From assembly GCF_004359215.1 (NCBI RefSeq), contig NC_090619.1:1382054-1434418 (forward strand): 52,365 nucleotides of DNA. Reading direction: 5' to 3'. The translations under genes were made by a program, and so were the position numbers. The notes below the pieces were generated by a model. The model made no database searches and was not told where the DNA came from. It saw only the letters and a list, made by a program, of their open reading frames with translations. Source of the stretch: Bremia lactucae. Its lineage: Eukaryota > Oomycota > Peronosporomycetes > Peronosporales > Peronosporaceae. Of this stretch, positions 10,108 to 20,649 are shown piece by piece. Within the stretch, counting starts at the first letter, position 1, and each line of letters opens with the position of its first letter.

Positions 10108-10600
10108 GAGGATCCCTCTAATTGTTTGGGTATGCGAGGATGGCGTAAGCCATTCACAAAGAACGGTGTATGCGTTGTAGACGCATGCACAGAATTATTG
10201 ATGGCGAATTCGACCATCGGTAAAAACTCGCTCCAATTCGGATACGATTGGACGTAACCTCGAAGTATCTCTTCGAGGACGCGATTTACGCGTTCCGTCT
10301 GACCATCTGTCTCTGGATGATCAGAAGTTGACGTAGTCAGCCGTGTCCCGAGAGATCGGAACACGGTTTTCCAAAACTCTGCCGTGAACCGTGGATCTCT
10401 ATCCGAATCGAGTTAACGGGTAAACCGTGGGGTTTAAGTACCGTGTCGATAAGGACACGGGCACAGCCCGGAGCCGTGTCGACTCTAATACTGCAACAAG
10501 ATGCACCATCTTGCTGAATCTGTCTACAAAAACAAGGATTCCATTATTTTTGTGGTCGCCTTCAGGAAATCCGAAGACGAAGTCCATATATACGGACTAC
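10035..10600 (-). pseudogene. Gypsy-1 integrase core
   Basis: Minus-strand rve-type core. MDFVFGFPEGDHKNNGI and VFVDRFSKMVHLV (10587-10500) carry the first catalytic Asp. The segment with the second Asp is frameshifted near 10400. STSDHPETDGQTERVNR (about 10330-10270) carries the catalytic Glu, followed by WSEFLPMVEFAINNSVHA. All three motif regions are present, but in two or more frames. The order relative to RNase H (upstream, 10734-11280) and the chromodomain tail (downstream) is canonical, so this copy is collinear from reverse transcriptase to chromodomain. Confidence 0.75.
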
Positions 10601-10656
10601 CACCATTCTGCCGGAAGTGGTAGAGGTTGGAGGTGCACAAGATAAAGGGCTAGGCT

Positions 10657-10960
10657 TTACCTGTTGACATACCTCGCAAGCATGAATGTACTTGCGCACG
10701 AACTGATACTGGCGGGGCAGTAAAAGTCGCGGCTTACTGTGAGATAAGCTTTCTCACGTCCACGATGCTCACTTGTTGGTGCATCGTGACACTCATACAT
10801 GATGCGAAAGCGCAAATCACTGTGGGTTGGGACGACGACACGTAGAGTGTCGCCGGCAACGGCTGTGAAATACAATAAGCCGTTGTGTGTTGTGTATGAT
10901 CGGATGACGATCGATATAAAGCCGGCAAATTTGTAAGAGATTTATCGGATGGATTCATCA
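10657..10960 (-). pseudogene. Gypsy-1 integrase zinc-binding (H2C2) region
   Basis: Minus-strand HHCC-like module preceding the core. MYECHDAPTSEHRGREKAYL supplies the two histidines. The cysteine pair is in a shifted frame near 10660-10700; the equivalent position of the 18.0-kb copy reads RACEVCQRMKPSPSS. This finger helps integrase multimerise and bind LTR ends. Confidence 0.6.
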
Positions 10961-11535
10961 GATGATCCATTAAACGCAGAAGGTCCTTATCTTCTGCGTA
11001 GGCTTCATTTATGTCATCAAATAAGGTTGATGACGGAACAAATGAAATGAGTGTTGCAACAGTGGGATTATTTCCACTCTTGGAATCCGCAGCCGGCTCG
11101 AAATCGGGTCGGCGGGATAACGCATCAGCGACGACATTAAGTCGTCCTGGTTTATATTCGACGGAGAAATTATACTCCTCGAAAAAGGATAGCCACCTCG
11201 CCATTCTTTGCGAGAGGTGTGGGCTGGTTACGGCCGCGCATAATGACGCATGGTCCGTATATACGAAGAACGGTCTATCTCCTAGGAGATAGACCCTAAA
11301 TTTAGCCAGTGTATATTTACTGACAAAGAGTTACTTGTCATGCACTGAGTAATTGCGTTCAGCTGGTTAAAGCTGACGCGATTGGTAACAGCTGACGCGC
11401 TCCGCGCCGTCTGTACAGATTGCATTAACCCGCAGCCGATTGCGAAATCGCTGGCGTCACAGACCACATGGAATGGTCTGTCTTGATCTGCAATCGCCAA
11501 GATGGGCGATTGCATCAAGCTTTGCTTGATACCTT
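10961..11535 (-). pseudogene. Gypsy-1 RNase H
   Basis: Minus-strand RNase H of the Ty3/Gypsy type. DRPFHVVCDASDFAIGCGLM (11485-11425) holds the first catalytic Asp. A frameshift follows; MARWLSFFEEYNFSVEYKPG and NVVADALSRRPDF (11204-11110) hold the C-terminal Asp motif. A stop-containing gap at 11282 separates the two pieces. It lies between the reverse transcriptase and integrase of the same copy. Confidence 0.7.
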
Positions 11536-11539
11536 CAAA

Positions 11540-11853
11540 GGAACGCTGACAATCAGCGTTCCATAACGATTTCTCCTTTTTATAAGAGACGAGAGAGATG
11601 AACTGTCATCTCGGTATAATTGCGTGAGTATTTGTGCAAGTACGCCGCTAGCCCAAGGAACTTTCTAAGTCCCTTGACATCTACTGGAACTGGCCAGTCG
11701 GTAATTGCCTTAATCTTTTTGGGATCAGGGCGCACGCCGTGTTTACCGACGATGCACTTAAGAAGTGATATTTCGCTTGCAGCGAATATACACTTCTTGA
11801 GATTTGCGTACAACTTGCTTTCGCATAAGTGAAAGAACCTGACGAACGTGAGT
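11540..11853 (-). pseudogene. Gypsy-1 reverse transcriptase, thumb end
   Basis: Minus-strand end of the reverse transcriptase. CESKLYANLKKCIFAASEIS, then KCIVGKHGVRPDPKKIKA and LRKFLGLAAYLHKYSRNY, are the conserved Gypsy thumb/connection motifs. The palm with the catalytic Asp pair would lie in the gap that starts at 11854. The same sequence is at 18919-19182. Confidence 0.75.
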
Positions 11854-11953
11854 NNNNNNNNNNNNNNNNNNNNNNNNNNNNNNNNNNNNNNNNNNNNNNN
11901 NNNNNNNNNNNNNNNNNNNNNNNNNNNNNNNNNNNNNNNNNNNNNNNNNNNNN
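11854..11953. other. Assembly gap (100 N)
   Basis: Exactly 100 N, a conventional unknown-length gap. The left flank is minus-strand Gypsy-1 and the right flank is plus-strand Gypsy-2, so adjacency across it is not proven. Confidence 0.95.
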
Positions 11954-12510
11954 TCAACTCTGCTGGTCTATAGCGCTCAAGTAAGAGGCTATGACCAGGT
12001 GATGACCCTCCTTTTGGATTCGGGTGCATCACAAAATTTTGTGAAACTCGCGGCTCTAAGAAAGAGACCGGCGATGTTTGAGTCACATTGCCAGGATGTC
12101 AAGCGAGAAGGGGCGAGCGTTTGTTCAGCGAACGGTCGCCTTGCGTACGCGCACAGTTGCGAACTCTACGCAGGACACCGGAAAGGATGTGCTCCTGCGA
12201 GAGGTGTATGCAACTGATGTCGTGTCGAACACAGTTGAGGGGTGCGTTGACGGGATGTCAAACGCCACCAATTCCTACTCAGCTCGTGGAGACTGGGGTA
12301 GTGAAAAGGACGATGACAAGTAGTCATGCGTCCGAATGCCCTACATGGAGCCGAGAGCTTGTGGCAGTAGACGGCGAGCTGACAAGAAGTTATGCGTCGC
12401 ATACACCGGCACAGTGCCTAGGGCCTGGTGCGGTTGGAAGAATGAGTTAGCCAGGGGTGCAACGGCACCTGCTTCCCAGAAAAAGGTCGTGGCGACTCGA
12501 AAAACGAGTA
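11954..12510 (+). pseudogene. Gypsy-2 protease fragment, plus strand
   Basis: Plus-strand piece of the Gypsy-2 protease region. VMTLLLDSGASQNFVK (about 11998-12046) contains the D-S-G catalytic triplet of retropepsins. Further on, RTRTVANSTQDTGKDVLLRE and YATDVVSNTVEG match the minus-strand copy at 23170-24102, followed by the linker ending SQKKVVATRKTS. A deletion removed the middle of the protease (the equivalent of LILGMPWLAKYQP). At 12510/12511 it is joined to minus-strand Gypsy-2 integrase, in inverted orientation. Confidence 0.75.
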
Positions 12511-12660
12511 CGTAAAATACGGGGTGCGTCTTCATATACGGGAGAAGGGTGAGCCTATAATTTAGGTCTCCAACCTCTTCAACCACCGTAAAGGGCCCAA
12601 TGAAACGCGGCAACAACTTCGTAGTACCTCCAGGTAGTACATATATTGCATTTTTAGGTA
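12511..12660 (-). pseudogene. Gypsy-2 integrase tail
   Basis: Minus-strand segment after the integrase: MLPRFIGPFTVVEEVGDLNY and PYMKTHPVFYV, the GPY/F-type module of Gypsy integrases. It is cut at the inverted junction directly after the FYV codons. The start of the tail near 12660 is separated from the 367-codon integrase frame by a stop at 12673. Confidence 0.75.
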
Positions 12661-12672
12661 GGGTAGCAGTAC

Positions 12673-13800
12673 TTAGTTGTACTTTTTACCCACTCTAAAG
12701 CGTTCTTTATTCTTGCGACCATTTCGGTCCGCATATTCTTTTTGCTTGTCCTGTGCGCTTGCCATTGCGTCACGGACTTTACGTGTGATGGCTACTCGCT
12801 CATCCACAAAGCGTTGAGCCTCGCTCACGCTTTTAGCATCAAACTCGCCTATGATACCGCCAAGAGGTCGGTCATAAGGCGTAGTTTTATTGACCACTGC
12901 TAAATTGGCAGGGTCACTAGGGCAAGTTTCTGTCTTTGAGATGATACCCTCATGGGTCATCGTCATATTGACGAAACTATGTCCCTCTTTCGCACCGAGC
13001 ATAGTGAGGGGCCCTCCCCCACTAAGACTCGGGCTGCGCACAAACGAGACTGGCGTCCGAGGATGGCGCAGTCCGTTAATATAAAACGGTGTCTCACCCG
13101 TACTGGCGTGGACACTGTTATTTATAGCGAACTCCACAAAGGGCAATTGCTTGCTCCACTCTTTGGGAGTTGCTATAGTGCGTAAGACATCCGCCACGAC
13201 CCGATTGGCACGTTCTGTTTGGCCATCGGTCTGGGGATGATCTGCGGTCGACATGTGGAGCTTGCTACCTAGCAGCTCGAACACATGACGCCAAAACCCA
13301 GACGTAAAACGTGGACCCCGGTCCGATACTATGGACTCGGGCATCCCGTGTAGTCGGTAAACATGATCCAGGAACAAGAGAGCTGCCTCCTTGCCTGTGA
13401 TCGATGTCTTACATGGTGCTAAATGCACCATCTTGCTCAGTCTGTCTACAAAGACGACTAGCCCTGTCCGACCCTTATGATCAGGCGGCATGCTAAACAT
13501 GAAGTCCAGACTTACCGACATCCAACAATTCGTTGGAATCGGTAGCGGCTTTAATGGCGCACTGCTGGACGGTGCAGGCTTTACGTGCTGACACTGTTCG
13601 CAGAAGCTAATATAGTTGGCCACCTGTGGCCACCAAAATTCCTCTGACACGTTTAGAAATGTCTTTACACGGCCCAGATGACCACTCGGTGGTGCATCAT
13701 GGAGCTCATGGAGGATCATCAGCTTGAGATCTGTGTCGTAAGGCACATTTATTCTCAAGGTGACAGCTGATACCATAACAGGCGATCGCTGAGGCTAAAG
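12673..13800 (-). CDS. Gypsy-2 integrase, long uninterrupted frame
   Basis: The best-preserved coding frame of the window (13776-12673, 367 codons). In order: the H2C2 finger (HELHDAPPSGHLGR, then CEQCQHVK), the catalytic core with Asp in VSLDFMFSMPPDHKG, Asp in SIVSDRGPRFTSGFW and Glu in DHPQTDGQTERANRVV, then INNSVHASTGETPFYINGLR and a long C-terminal part rich in charged residues up to KERFRVGKKYN. All zinc ligands and the D,D,E triad are present. The first Met is internal to Pol: RNase H lies upstream in another frame, so the true protein would be a polyprotein product. The tail at 12511-12616 follows after a stop. The core is open, but the element around it is broken. A near-identical copy is at 41346-42413. 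Confidence 0.85.
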
Positions 13801-14460
13801 CAATTTAGCTTAGCCTTCAGGTAAGACGGAAGGGGTACCTTTCGTCCACCGAAGTGAATAAACAGCAGGCGACAATGTTCGTCAGGACTATAGCTCTCTT
13901 GTATGTCAGAGGCTAACGAGCTCGTTACGTGGTAGGCCTTAATGGCTGCCAATATTGATGGCTCAGATTGTCCTTTAGCACTAGACACACTTTTCTGGTG
14001 TCTTACCTCGAAATCTGATCTGGGCGACAACGCGTCAGCCAAGACATTCGACTTACTGGGCTTGTATTCAACTTTAAAATTAAATTCAGAGAAGAATGTA
14101 AGCCATCTTGCCAGTTTTAGCGAGAGGTGCGGTGAGTTATTGCGGTCCGCAATGATGCGTGATCCGTATAAACTACAAATGGTTCGGTGCGCAATAGGTG
14201 CACTCGAAACTTAACAAGAGCATACTATATTGCAAGTAACTCCGTGTCATTCACAGAGTTATTCAGTCCCGCGGCTTTTAAAAGCCGGGACTGATAAGAA
14301 ATGACACGGTCAACGCCGCCGTCATCCTTTTGCAAGAGCGCGCTGCCAATTGCAAAATTGCTTGCATCGCAGACGACGCTAAAGAACTTATCCGCGTCTG
14401 GCAATGCCATGACCGGTGCCTCTACAAGAGATTGCTTCATTGATGTGAAAGCATCTTCTT
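13801..14460 (-). pseudogene. Gypsy-2 RNase H
   Basis: Minus-strand RNase H. DKFFSVVCDASNFAIGSALL (about 14400-14340) has the first catalytic Asp; VISYQSRLLKAAGLNNSV follows. After a frameshift, ADALSPRSDFEV (14040-14005) carries the C-terminal Asp, then the linker to integrase (ILAAIKAYHVTSSLASDI). A stop separates it from the integrase frame. The same domain is on the plus strand at 40680-41345. Confidence 0.75.
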
Positions 14461-15420
14461 GTTCTTTTAACCAAACTCATTCTGCGTCCTTTAAGGAGAT
14501 CTGACAAGGGCTTTAGTCCGCTCTGCACAATTCTTGCTATACTTATGCAACTAATTAGCAAGCCCTAGGAATTGGCGCAAATCCTTCACATGTCGTGGGA
14601 TTGGCCATTCTTTTACCGATTTTACCTTGTCTGTGTATGCTCGTACACCATGTGTACCCAAGATGCAGCCCAGCATAGGTATCTCGGGGACACCAACGAC
14701 GCACTTTTGCAAGTGACGTACAATTGGGTGTTACCCAAAATCTGCAGCACAGCATCTAAATGACGGTTGTGTCACTCTAACTCACTCAGCCCGTCTTCTA
14801 CCCTACTATGAACAAATACATCGTCATAGTAATGGGGCGCGTAGAGACCGTGCTGATGCAGCACGAGCCAACTCTCGGTTGAATGTCGCTGGTGCGTTCT
14901 TTCAAACATGGGGCATTACAAGCCACTCCCAAAGCATACAGCTTGGGGTGCTTACTGCAGTTTTGGCTACGTCGGACTCTCGCATGAGTACCTTATAGTA
15001 GCAATCCTTTAAATCCAACGCGGAAAAGATAATTGACGGAGTTTCACAAGACAGCTTTCCACGGGATTGGCGTTTGCGCCGGTATGGTCGCCGTGCTCAA
15101 CTTATTTGTAAGCATGAACCACGCTTCATCCACCTGTGGCTTAGCGCACACGAAAGGTCGGACTGCAGTGGGAAGATTTACTGTCACGGACATGTCCCGC
15201 CTTGGCTCGTTTGTCGAAGAACTCATCGATATAATCGACTTGTTCTTTCGGCAACGGCCATTGCCTGGTCACACAATACTTGGTGCCAGGTTCCAAATCA
15301 ATTTCGTGCTCGATGCCCCTATCTGCTGGTAGGTAACTCGGCACTTCTTCTGGGAACACATCGCGATGTTTCCACAGAACTTGAAGAACGCACTGTCTCT
15401 CAAAGCATCCCAACCTTCAG
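14461..15420 (-). pseudogene. Gypsy-2 reverse transcriptase (heavily broken)
   Basis: Minus-strand reverse transcriptase. From the N-terminal side: IGHEIDLEPGTKYCVTRQWP-like sequence at 15330-15250, then EQVDYIDEFFDKRAKAGHVR. After an insertion-free frame change, the palm has YAPHYYDDVFVH near 14845-14810, with the catalytic Asp pair, and the thumb lies at 14750-14560. At least five shifts. It matches the better preserved plus-strand copy at 48660-49780, in which the Asp pair is preceded by CF instead of YY. Confidence 0.75.
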
Positions 15421-16740
15421 CAGCGAATCGTTTCTTTTTGTCCGTTTCTAGGACGCTCTCGTCCATTGTGGACGACGAGTAACAGTCCACCAAGTTCTCT
15501 TCTGGAACTGGTGTGATTATTTCGGAATCTTCCTTCCTTAATTTCGGCAATGAGCAGATCCCGCGACACTCTGGGAGTTTTACTATCTCCTCGGCAGATT
15601 TGAAGACATGCTGGAGCAACTCAACTGAGGATGCCTCCGCTATATTGTGATGGCCTCGAACACCTCGTTCAAAGGCTCGTCCTCTTTAATTGGTGCCGAT
15701 CCAAAGGTCATTTATTACGTGTCTTTGATCGTCCTCATCTGTCTGGTACTCGTTCTTCGAGTCACCACGACACTTGACTGGGAAGCGGGTGCCGTTTCTC
15801 TCCTGATTAACGCATTTCTTACAACCGCACCAGACTCTAGGCACTGTGCCGGTTCATGCGACGCTCGACTTCCTGTCAGATCACCGTCTACTGCCACAGG
15901 CTTTGGCTCTGTTCAGAACATTCGGAACATGACTACTTGTCATCGTCCTTTTCACTACTCTAGTCTCCACGAGCTGGGTAGGAATTAGTGTCACCTGACA
16001 TCCAGTCGGTACACTTTCAGCTACACCCGGCTTACGGTTCTGGGAAGAATTCTGTGACGTTTGACATCCCGTCAACGAACTCTCAACTGTGTTTTTACAC
16101 GACATCAGTTGCAAAGGCCTCTCGCAGGAGCATATCCTTTTCAGTGTTCTGCGAAAAGTTAGCAACTGTGCGTGAACGCCAGTCTATCCATGGTTGGTGT
16201 CTTGCCAACCATGGCATGCCTAGGATGAGGTCGTATGGACGCTCCATACTTAGCACTGTAAACTTCTCTTTACAAGAGAAGTCACTAAAGCTGAAGGCGA
16301 GTTCTACCTGAACTCCCTCAGACTACACGAGCGCGCCGTTCGCTAAACGATCTGTCGCCTCTTCTCGCTTGCCATCCTGGTAAAGCGACTTAACACCGCC
16401 GGTCTCTGTTCTAGAGTCGCGAGTTTTACAGAATTTGTTTTGCACCCGAATCCACTAAGAGGGTCATCACATGGTCATAGTTCCGTACTCGAGCGCTATA
16501 GATCAGCAGGGTTGAGGTCCGAAATTTCGAGACCTCGGGGACTATGCTACCAATTTGTTCGACAACTCTGAACTTAGGGGAAGCTTCAGAGTCCGCGTCA
16601 TTAGGGCATCCCGCCGCTACTGCGCTCCTGCATTTCCCGACCCCTCAGTGGTCGATGCAGAACTCATGCGTCTCGCATGCTAATTCTTGCCATCGCCCTT
16701 TGGGGAGGGATTCCTCTTGCTGGGTGTCTTCGCACCAGCA
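15421..16740 (-). pseudogene. Gypsy-2 protease and upstream gag end
   Basis: Minus-strand region upstream of reverse transcriptase. 15619-15421 has TMDESVLETDKKKRFAAEG; 16165-15715 is the spacer (TQLVETRVVKRTMTSSH); 16490-16430 reads HVMTLLVDSGAKQN, the protease active site D-S-G. Above 16540 the sequence (PKFRVVEQIGSIVPEV, and upstream a Ser/Lys-rich gag-like end) is poorly preserved and stops near 16740, where Gypsy-1 begins. Frameshifts occur throughout. The equivalent open copy is 24102-23170. Confidence 0.65.
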
Positions 16741-16744
16741 GGGA

Positions 16745-17200
16745 CCTGATCGACAAACTCGATCGCTACCTCCATGTATTGGATAGAACCTTGAACACGA
16801 GCGCGGTAAATGTCACTCGTTGGAGCAGACGGTGCAAGCTCACTATATCGATGGTTGGAAAATCGTTCAAAGAGTGCGTACACAGTGTTGGAGTACGAAC
16901 GGAAATATCACGCTCTTCGTGATGAGCTATCGTCAGCTCTTCGTGATGAGCTATCGTCAGCCCTTTGTGATGAGCTGTCGTCAGCTCTTCGTGATGAGTT
17001 ATCGTCAGCTCATCGCGGTTTCGAGGGTCTTCGGACCCGACATGAGAATCTCCAGATTCAGCATGAGAATCTGGTTCGTGACCACAAAAATCTTTTAGGG
17101 ATTCTTGAAAAGGGTGGTCAGATCCGTCCCCGGAAGAAACCGCGTACTGCACGCTTAGGTAAGTGTACCGTAGAGTAGTAGTACTAGGTCATTAATTCTA
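16745..17200 (-). pseudogene. Gypsy-1 integrase-tail linker with expanded octapeptide repeat
   Basis: Minus-strand linker between integrase tail and chromodomain. GDGSDHPFQESLKD and DSHAESGDSHVGSEDP match 9500-9600. It then contains four copies of an eight-residue unit, ELTIAHHE or close variants. The first chromodomain residues should follow, but the sequence passes into Gypsy-2 gag-like DNA near 16745, so the chromodomain is deleted. The integrase tail FIGPF module is also missing between 17180 and 17300. Confidence 0.65.
16912..17007. repeat. 24-bp tandem repeat, four copies
   Basis: Units of 24 bp (consensus GCTCTTCGTGATGAGCTATC-GTCA) at 16912, 16936, 16960 and 16984, with a partial fifth. 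The two first units are identical; the third and fourth differ at one to four positions. Each encodes eight residues on the minus strand. The equivalent place near 9430-9450 holds only about one and a half units. Confidence 0.9.
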
Positions 17201-17489
17201 AATAGAAGAACATAAGCTCTCCTTGTTTGTCTGCGTTCCATTTTTGACGGCCCACTGCGTTAGTAATGGAATCCTGTACTTAACGAATTACTGATTTTCT
17301 AGCCAGCAGAAATTCCTCTGTTGACTTATTTGTTTTGTTTTTTCCAGTGCGCTTTGTGCGCACTGCCTCTCATTTTCGATGGCGATTGCTTCGATATCGA
17401 CCTCACTCGCGTGGTTGGTAACTTCGACGCGTGGTGAGCATGAACCAGAAATGGTTTTGCTCGTGCGAGTTCACCCCCCCTTTAACTAA

Positions 17490-18080
17490 AAGGTACCTCT
17501 AATTGGTGGGTATGCGTGGTGTAGGCCATTCACGAAGAACATTTTATGCGTTGTAGACGCATGTACCGAATTGTTGATGGCGAATTCGACCATCGGTAAT
17601 AACTCGCTCCAATTCGTATACGATAACCTCGAAGTATCTCTTCGAGGACGCGATTTATGCGTTCCGTCTGAACATCTGTCTCCGGATGATCAGAAGTTGA
17701 CATAGTACGCCGCGTTCCGAGAGATCGGAACACGGATTACTAAAACTCCGCCGTAAACCGTGGATCTCTATCCGAGACCAGTTCACGGGTAAACCGTGGA
17801 GTTTGAATACCGTGTCGATAAAGACACGGACACAGCTCGGAGCCGTAATTGACTCTGGTACTGCAACAACATGTACCATCTCGCTGAATCTGTCTACCAA
17901 AACAAAGATTCCATTGTTTTTGTGTTCGTTTCCGGGAAATCCGAAGACGAAGTTCATAGATACGGACTGCCAACATTCTGCCGGAAGTGGTAGAGGTTGG
18001 AGAGGTGCACGAGATGAAGGGCTAGGCTTCATCCGTTGACATACCTCGCAAGCTCGAATGTACTTGCGCAAGAACTAATA
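17490..18080 (-). pseudogene. Gypsy-1 integrase core
   Basis: Minus-strand integrase. RACEVCQRMKPSPSS (about 18060-18010) is the cysteine half of the zinc finger. MNFVFGFPGNEHKNNGI and VLVDRFSEMVHVVAV follow, with Asn in place of the first catalytic Asp (compare MDFVFGFP at 10587). LVSDRDPRFTAEF (17790-17745) is in another frame. SDHPETDVQTERINRVLEE carries Glu. The substitution and shifts make this copy inactive. Confidence 0.7.
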
Positions 18081-18099
18081 CTGGCTGGGCCAGTAGAGG

Positions 18100-18905
18100 T
18101 CGCGACTTACTGTGAGATAAGTTTCTCTCACGTCCACGATGCCCACTTGCCGGTGCATCGTGACACTGACGTGAAGCACTAGCGCAAATTATTGTGAGCA
18201 TGGACGAACGACACGTGGAGTGTCGCCTGCAACGGCTGTGTAGTACAGTAAGCCGTTGCGTGTTGTGTATCGATCGGATGAAGATCGATATAAAGCCGGT
18301 AAATCTTTAAAAAAAGATTTATCGGATGAATTCATTAAATGATCCATCAAACATAGAAGGTCATTATCTTCTGTGTAGGCTTTCTTTATGTCATCAACTA
18401 AGGTTGATGACGGAACACTCGTAGTGAGTGTTGCAACAGTGGGATTATTTTCACTATTGGATTGCACTGCTGACTCAAAATCGGGTCGGCGTGATAACGC
18501 ATCAGCGACAGCATTCAGTCGTCCTGGTTTATATTCCTAGGAAAAATTATACTCCGCGAAGAAAGACAGCCACCTCGCCATTCTTTGCGAGAGGCGTGGG
18601 CTGTCTACGGCCGTGCGTAATGACGCCTGGTCCGTATATACGATGAACGGTCTATCTCCGAGGAGATAGACCTTAAATTTAGTCAGTGCATATTTCATGG
18701 CAAGGCGTTTCTTCTCATGCACTCGGTTATTGCGTTCAGCTGGTTGCAGCTGACGCGATTGGTAACTGACGACGCGCTCTGCGCCGTCTGTATAACGCAG
18801 AGCCGATTGCAAAATCGCTGGCGTCACAGACCGCATGGAATGATCTGTTTTGATCTGCAATCGCCAAGATGGGCGATTGCATCAAGCTTTGCTTGATACC
18901 TTTAA
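18100..18905 (-). pseudogene. Gypsy-1 RNase H and linker to integrase
   Basis: Minus-strand RNase H and the spacer upstream of integrase. GDRPFIVYTDQASLRTAVDS and LSQRMARWLSFFAEYNFS lie at 18660-18540, followed by a stop (TAG at 18537-18539) and then ADALSRRPDFESAVQS in the next part and the linker NNPTVATLTTSVPSSTLVDD. The segment with the first catalytic Asp (near 18830-18800) has a short deletion. Collinear with the 10.9-11.5-kb copy. Confidence 0.7.
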
Positions 18906-18909
18906 AGGA

Positions 18910-19970
18910 ACGCAGACTTTAAGCGTTCCATAACCATTTCTCGTCTTTTATCAAGAGACGAGAGAGATGAACTTTCATCTCGGCATAATTGCGTGAGTAC
19001 TTGTGCGAGTACGCCGCTAGCCCAAAGAACTTTCTAAGTCGGTTCACATCGACTGGAACTGGCCAGTCGGTAATTGCCTTGATCTTTTCGGGATCAGGGC
19101 GCAAGCCGTGTTTTCCGACGATGCACCCAAGAAATAGTATTCCGCTTGCCGCGAATATACGCTTCTTGAGATTTGCGTACAATGTATGCTTCGTATAAGT
19201 GTACGAGCCTGACGAACGTGAGTTTTATGAATTTCCACGTCCGTCTTTCCGTCCATGGCCCGGCTATGGTCGAATTCATCGTCAAAATAACTCGGTGCGA
19301 ATTTTTGCACCGGTCTCAACAGATTCGTTACGCATCTGTTGAAAGTTGCAGGGGCGTTACTAGGCCCCTGTGGAATTACTAGCCACTCCCAGAGCATCCT
19401 ACTGGAGTGCTCACGGCTGTGTACGGGATGTCCCCGCTCATGCATAAGGATTTGATAGAACCCATCCATCAGATCCATAGAAGAAAAGATAGTACTCTTA
19501 GACATACCGTCTATGATTACGTCTTTTCTCGGTATCGGCGTTTGAGCCGGTATCGTTGCAGCATTCAGTTTATTGAATGCGTGCACTATCCGCCACCCTC
19601 CTGTGGCCTTTCGCACACAGAAGGTCGGAGAGCTATGTGGGGAAGTTGATTCCCTCACATGGCCCGCTTTTACCCGATCGGCAAAGAATTTGTCGATCGC
19701 AAGTACTTGTTCACGAGGCAGTGGCCACTGCTTCATGACACAGTACTTCGAGCCCGGTTTGAACTCGATCTCATGTCGAGTGCCTTTATCCTTAGGTAAC
19801 TCGCATGGAACTGCTTCAGGGAATACATCCCTGAATTCTATTAAATCCTCGTATAGAGGATTTCCCTTGAGTGACTCCCAAGATTGAGTACTGTATCTTT
19901 CAATCCGAGTCTTCACATCGAGGAGGCAAACCTATTCTCTAAGATTTACTTCGCTGATACGCCACTCTTT
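18910..19970 (-). pseudogene. Gypsy-1 reverse transcriptase, nearly complete
   Basis: Minus-strand reverse transcriptase; the open frame 19916-19044 covers most of the fingers and palm. GSKYCVMKQWPLPREQVLAI, then GGWRIVHAFNKLNAATIPAQ, SMDLMDGFYQILM and MLWEWLVIPQGPSNAPATF precede FAPSYFDDEFDHSRA, whose YFDD is the polymerase active site. After a shift, the thumb MYANLKKRIFAASGILFLGC follows (19182-18919). It copies the element RNA into DNA. The start lies beyond the inverted junction near 19975. This is the best Gypsy-1 reverse transcriptase here; changes such as DDEFDHS for DDVFVHS and the shift suggest decay. Confidence 0.8.
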
Positions 19971-19984
19971 TAATTTTTTTAAAT

Positions 19985-20648
19985 TTAATAATTTAAAAAA
20001 TCAAACGAGTTGGAGCGAGTTCTTGCCGATGGTAGAATTTGTCATCAACAATTCAGTGCACGCTTCTACAAAGCATACACCGTTTTACGTGAACGGTACG
20101 CCGTCCACGTATACCCACCTTATTTGAAAGTGACTCTTATTTGGGGGGGACACGCTCGAGCATAGAGCTTTCTAGCTCTTGCTCATCACGCATTGGCCCT
20201 AAGGTCAATGCGAAGGATACCAATGTTGATTTAATCAACATTAGAGTGGACAAACTCAGTAATATCAATAATGTTATCACTGACTTTGATAACAATGCTT
20301 AAAGACTCAGCACCGAAAACAATATTAATGAGAACAATAGTGCTCTCACTAATGAGGAAAATGCATCTCGGCAGTGCGCACCAGTCGCACTGAAAACAAT
20401 AACAAAACCGAGTCGGCAGGAGAATTCCTTCTAGCTCGAGAAGCAGTCGTCCGTTTTGTACAAGATTCCATTGCTGATGTGATGGACCGACAGTAACGGG
20501 ACTTGACAAAAATGAATGTGCAAACATTCTTTCATTTAATGTTTACGATCTAGTCCTACTGTCTACGGTACTACTAGAACTTGTAGTGACGAATGCAGGC
20601 AGTAATAAATTACTGCCCAAGTATTTCGGCCCGTTTCGTGTCGTCTAA
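19985..20648 (+). pseudogene. Gypsy-1 integrase C-terminal half, plus strand
   Basis: Plus-strand integrase remnant. WSEFLPMVEFVINNSVHAST and KHTPFYVNG are readable at about 20005-20095; the linker (REFLLAREAVVRFVQDSIAD, in pieces) is at 20410-20480; NKLLPKYFGPFRVV lies at 20607-20648. It begins abruptly after an AT-rich palindromic stretch (19967-20003) where the minus-strand Gypsy-1 ends, and it ends abruptly at 20648, where the next piece is inverted. The frame is broken several times. Confidence 0.65.
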
Positions 20649-20649
20649 A

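Noticed and set aside
16912..17007. CRISPR-like array
   Set aside because: Units are contiguous 24-mers without spacers, inside an element coding region of a eukaryote.
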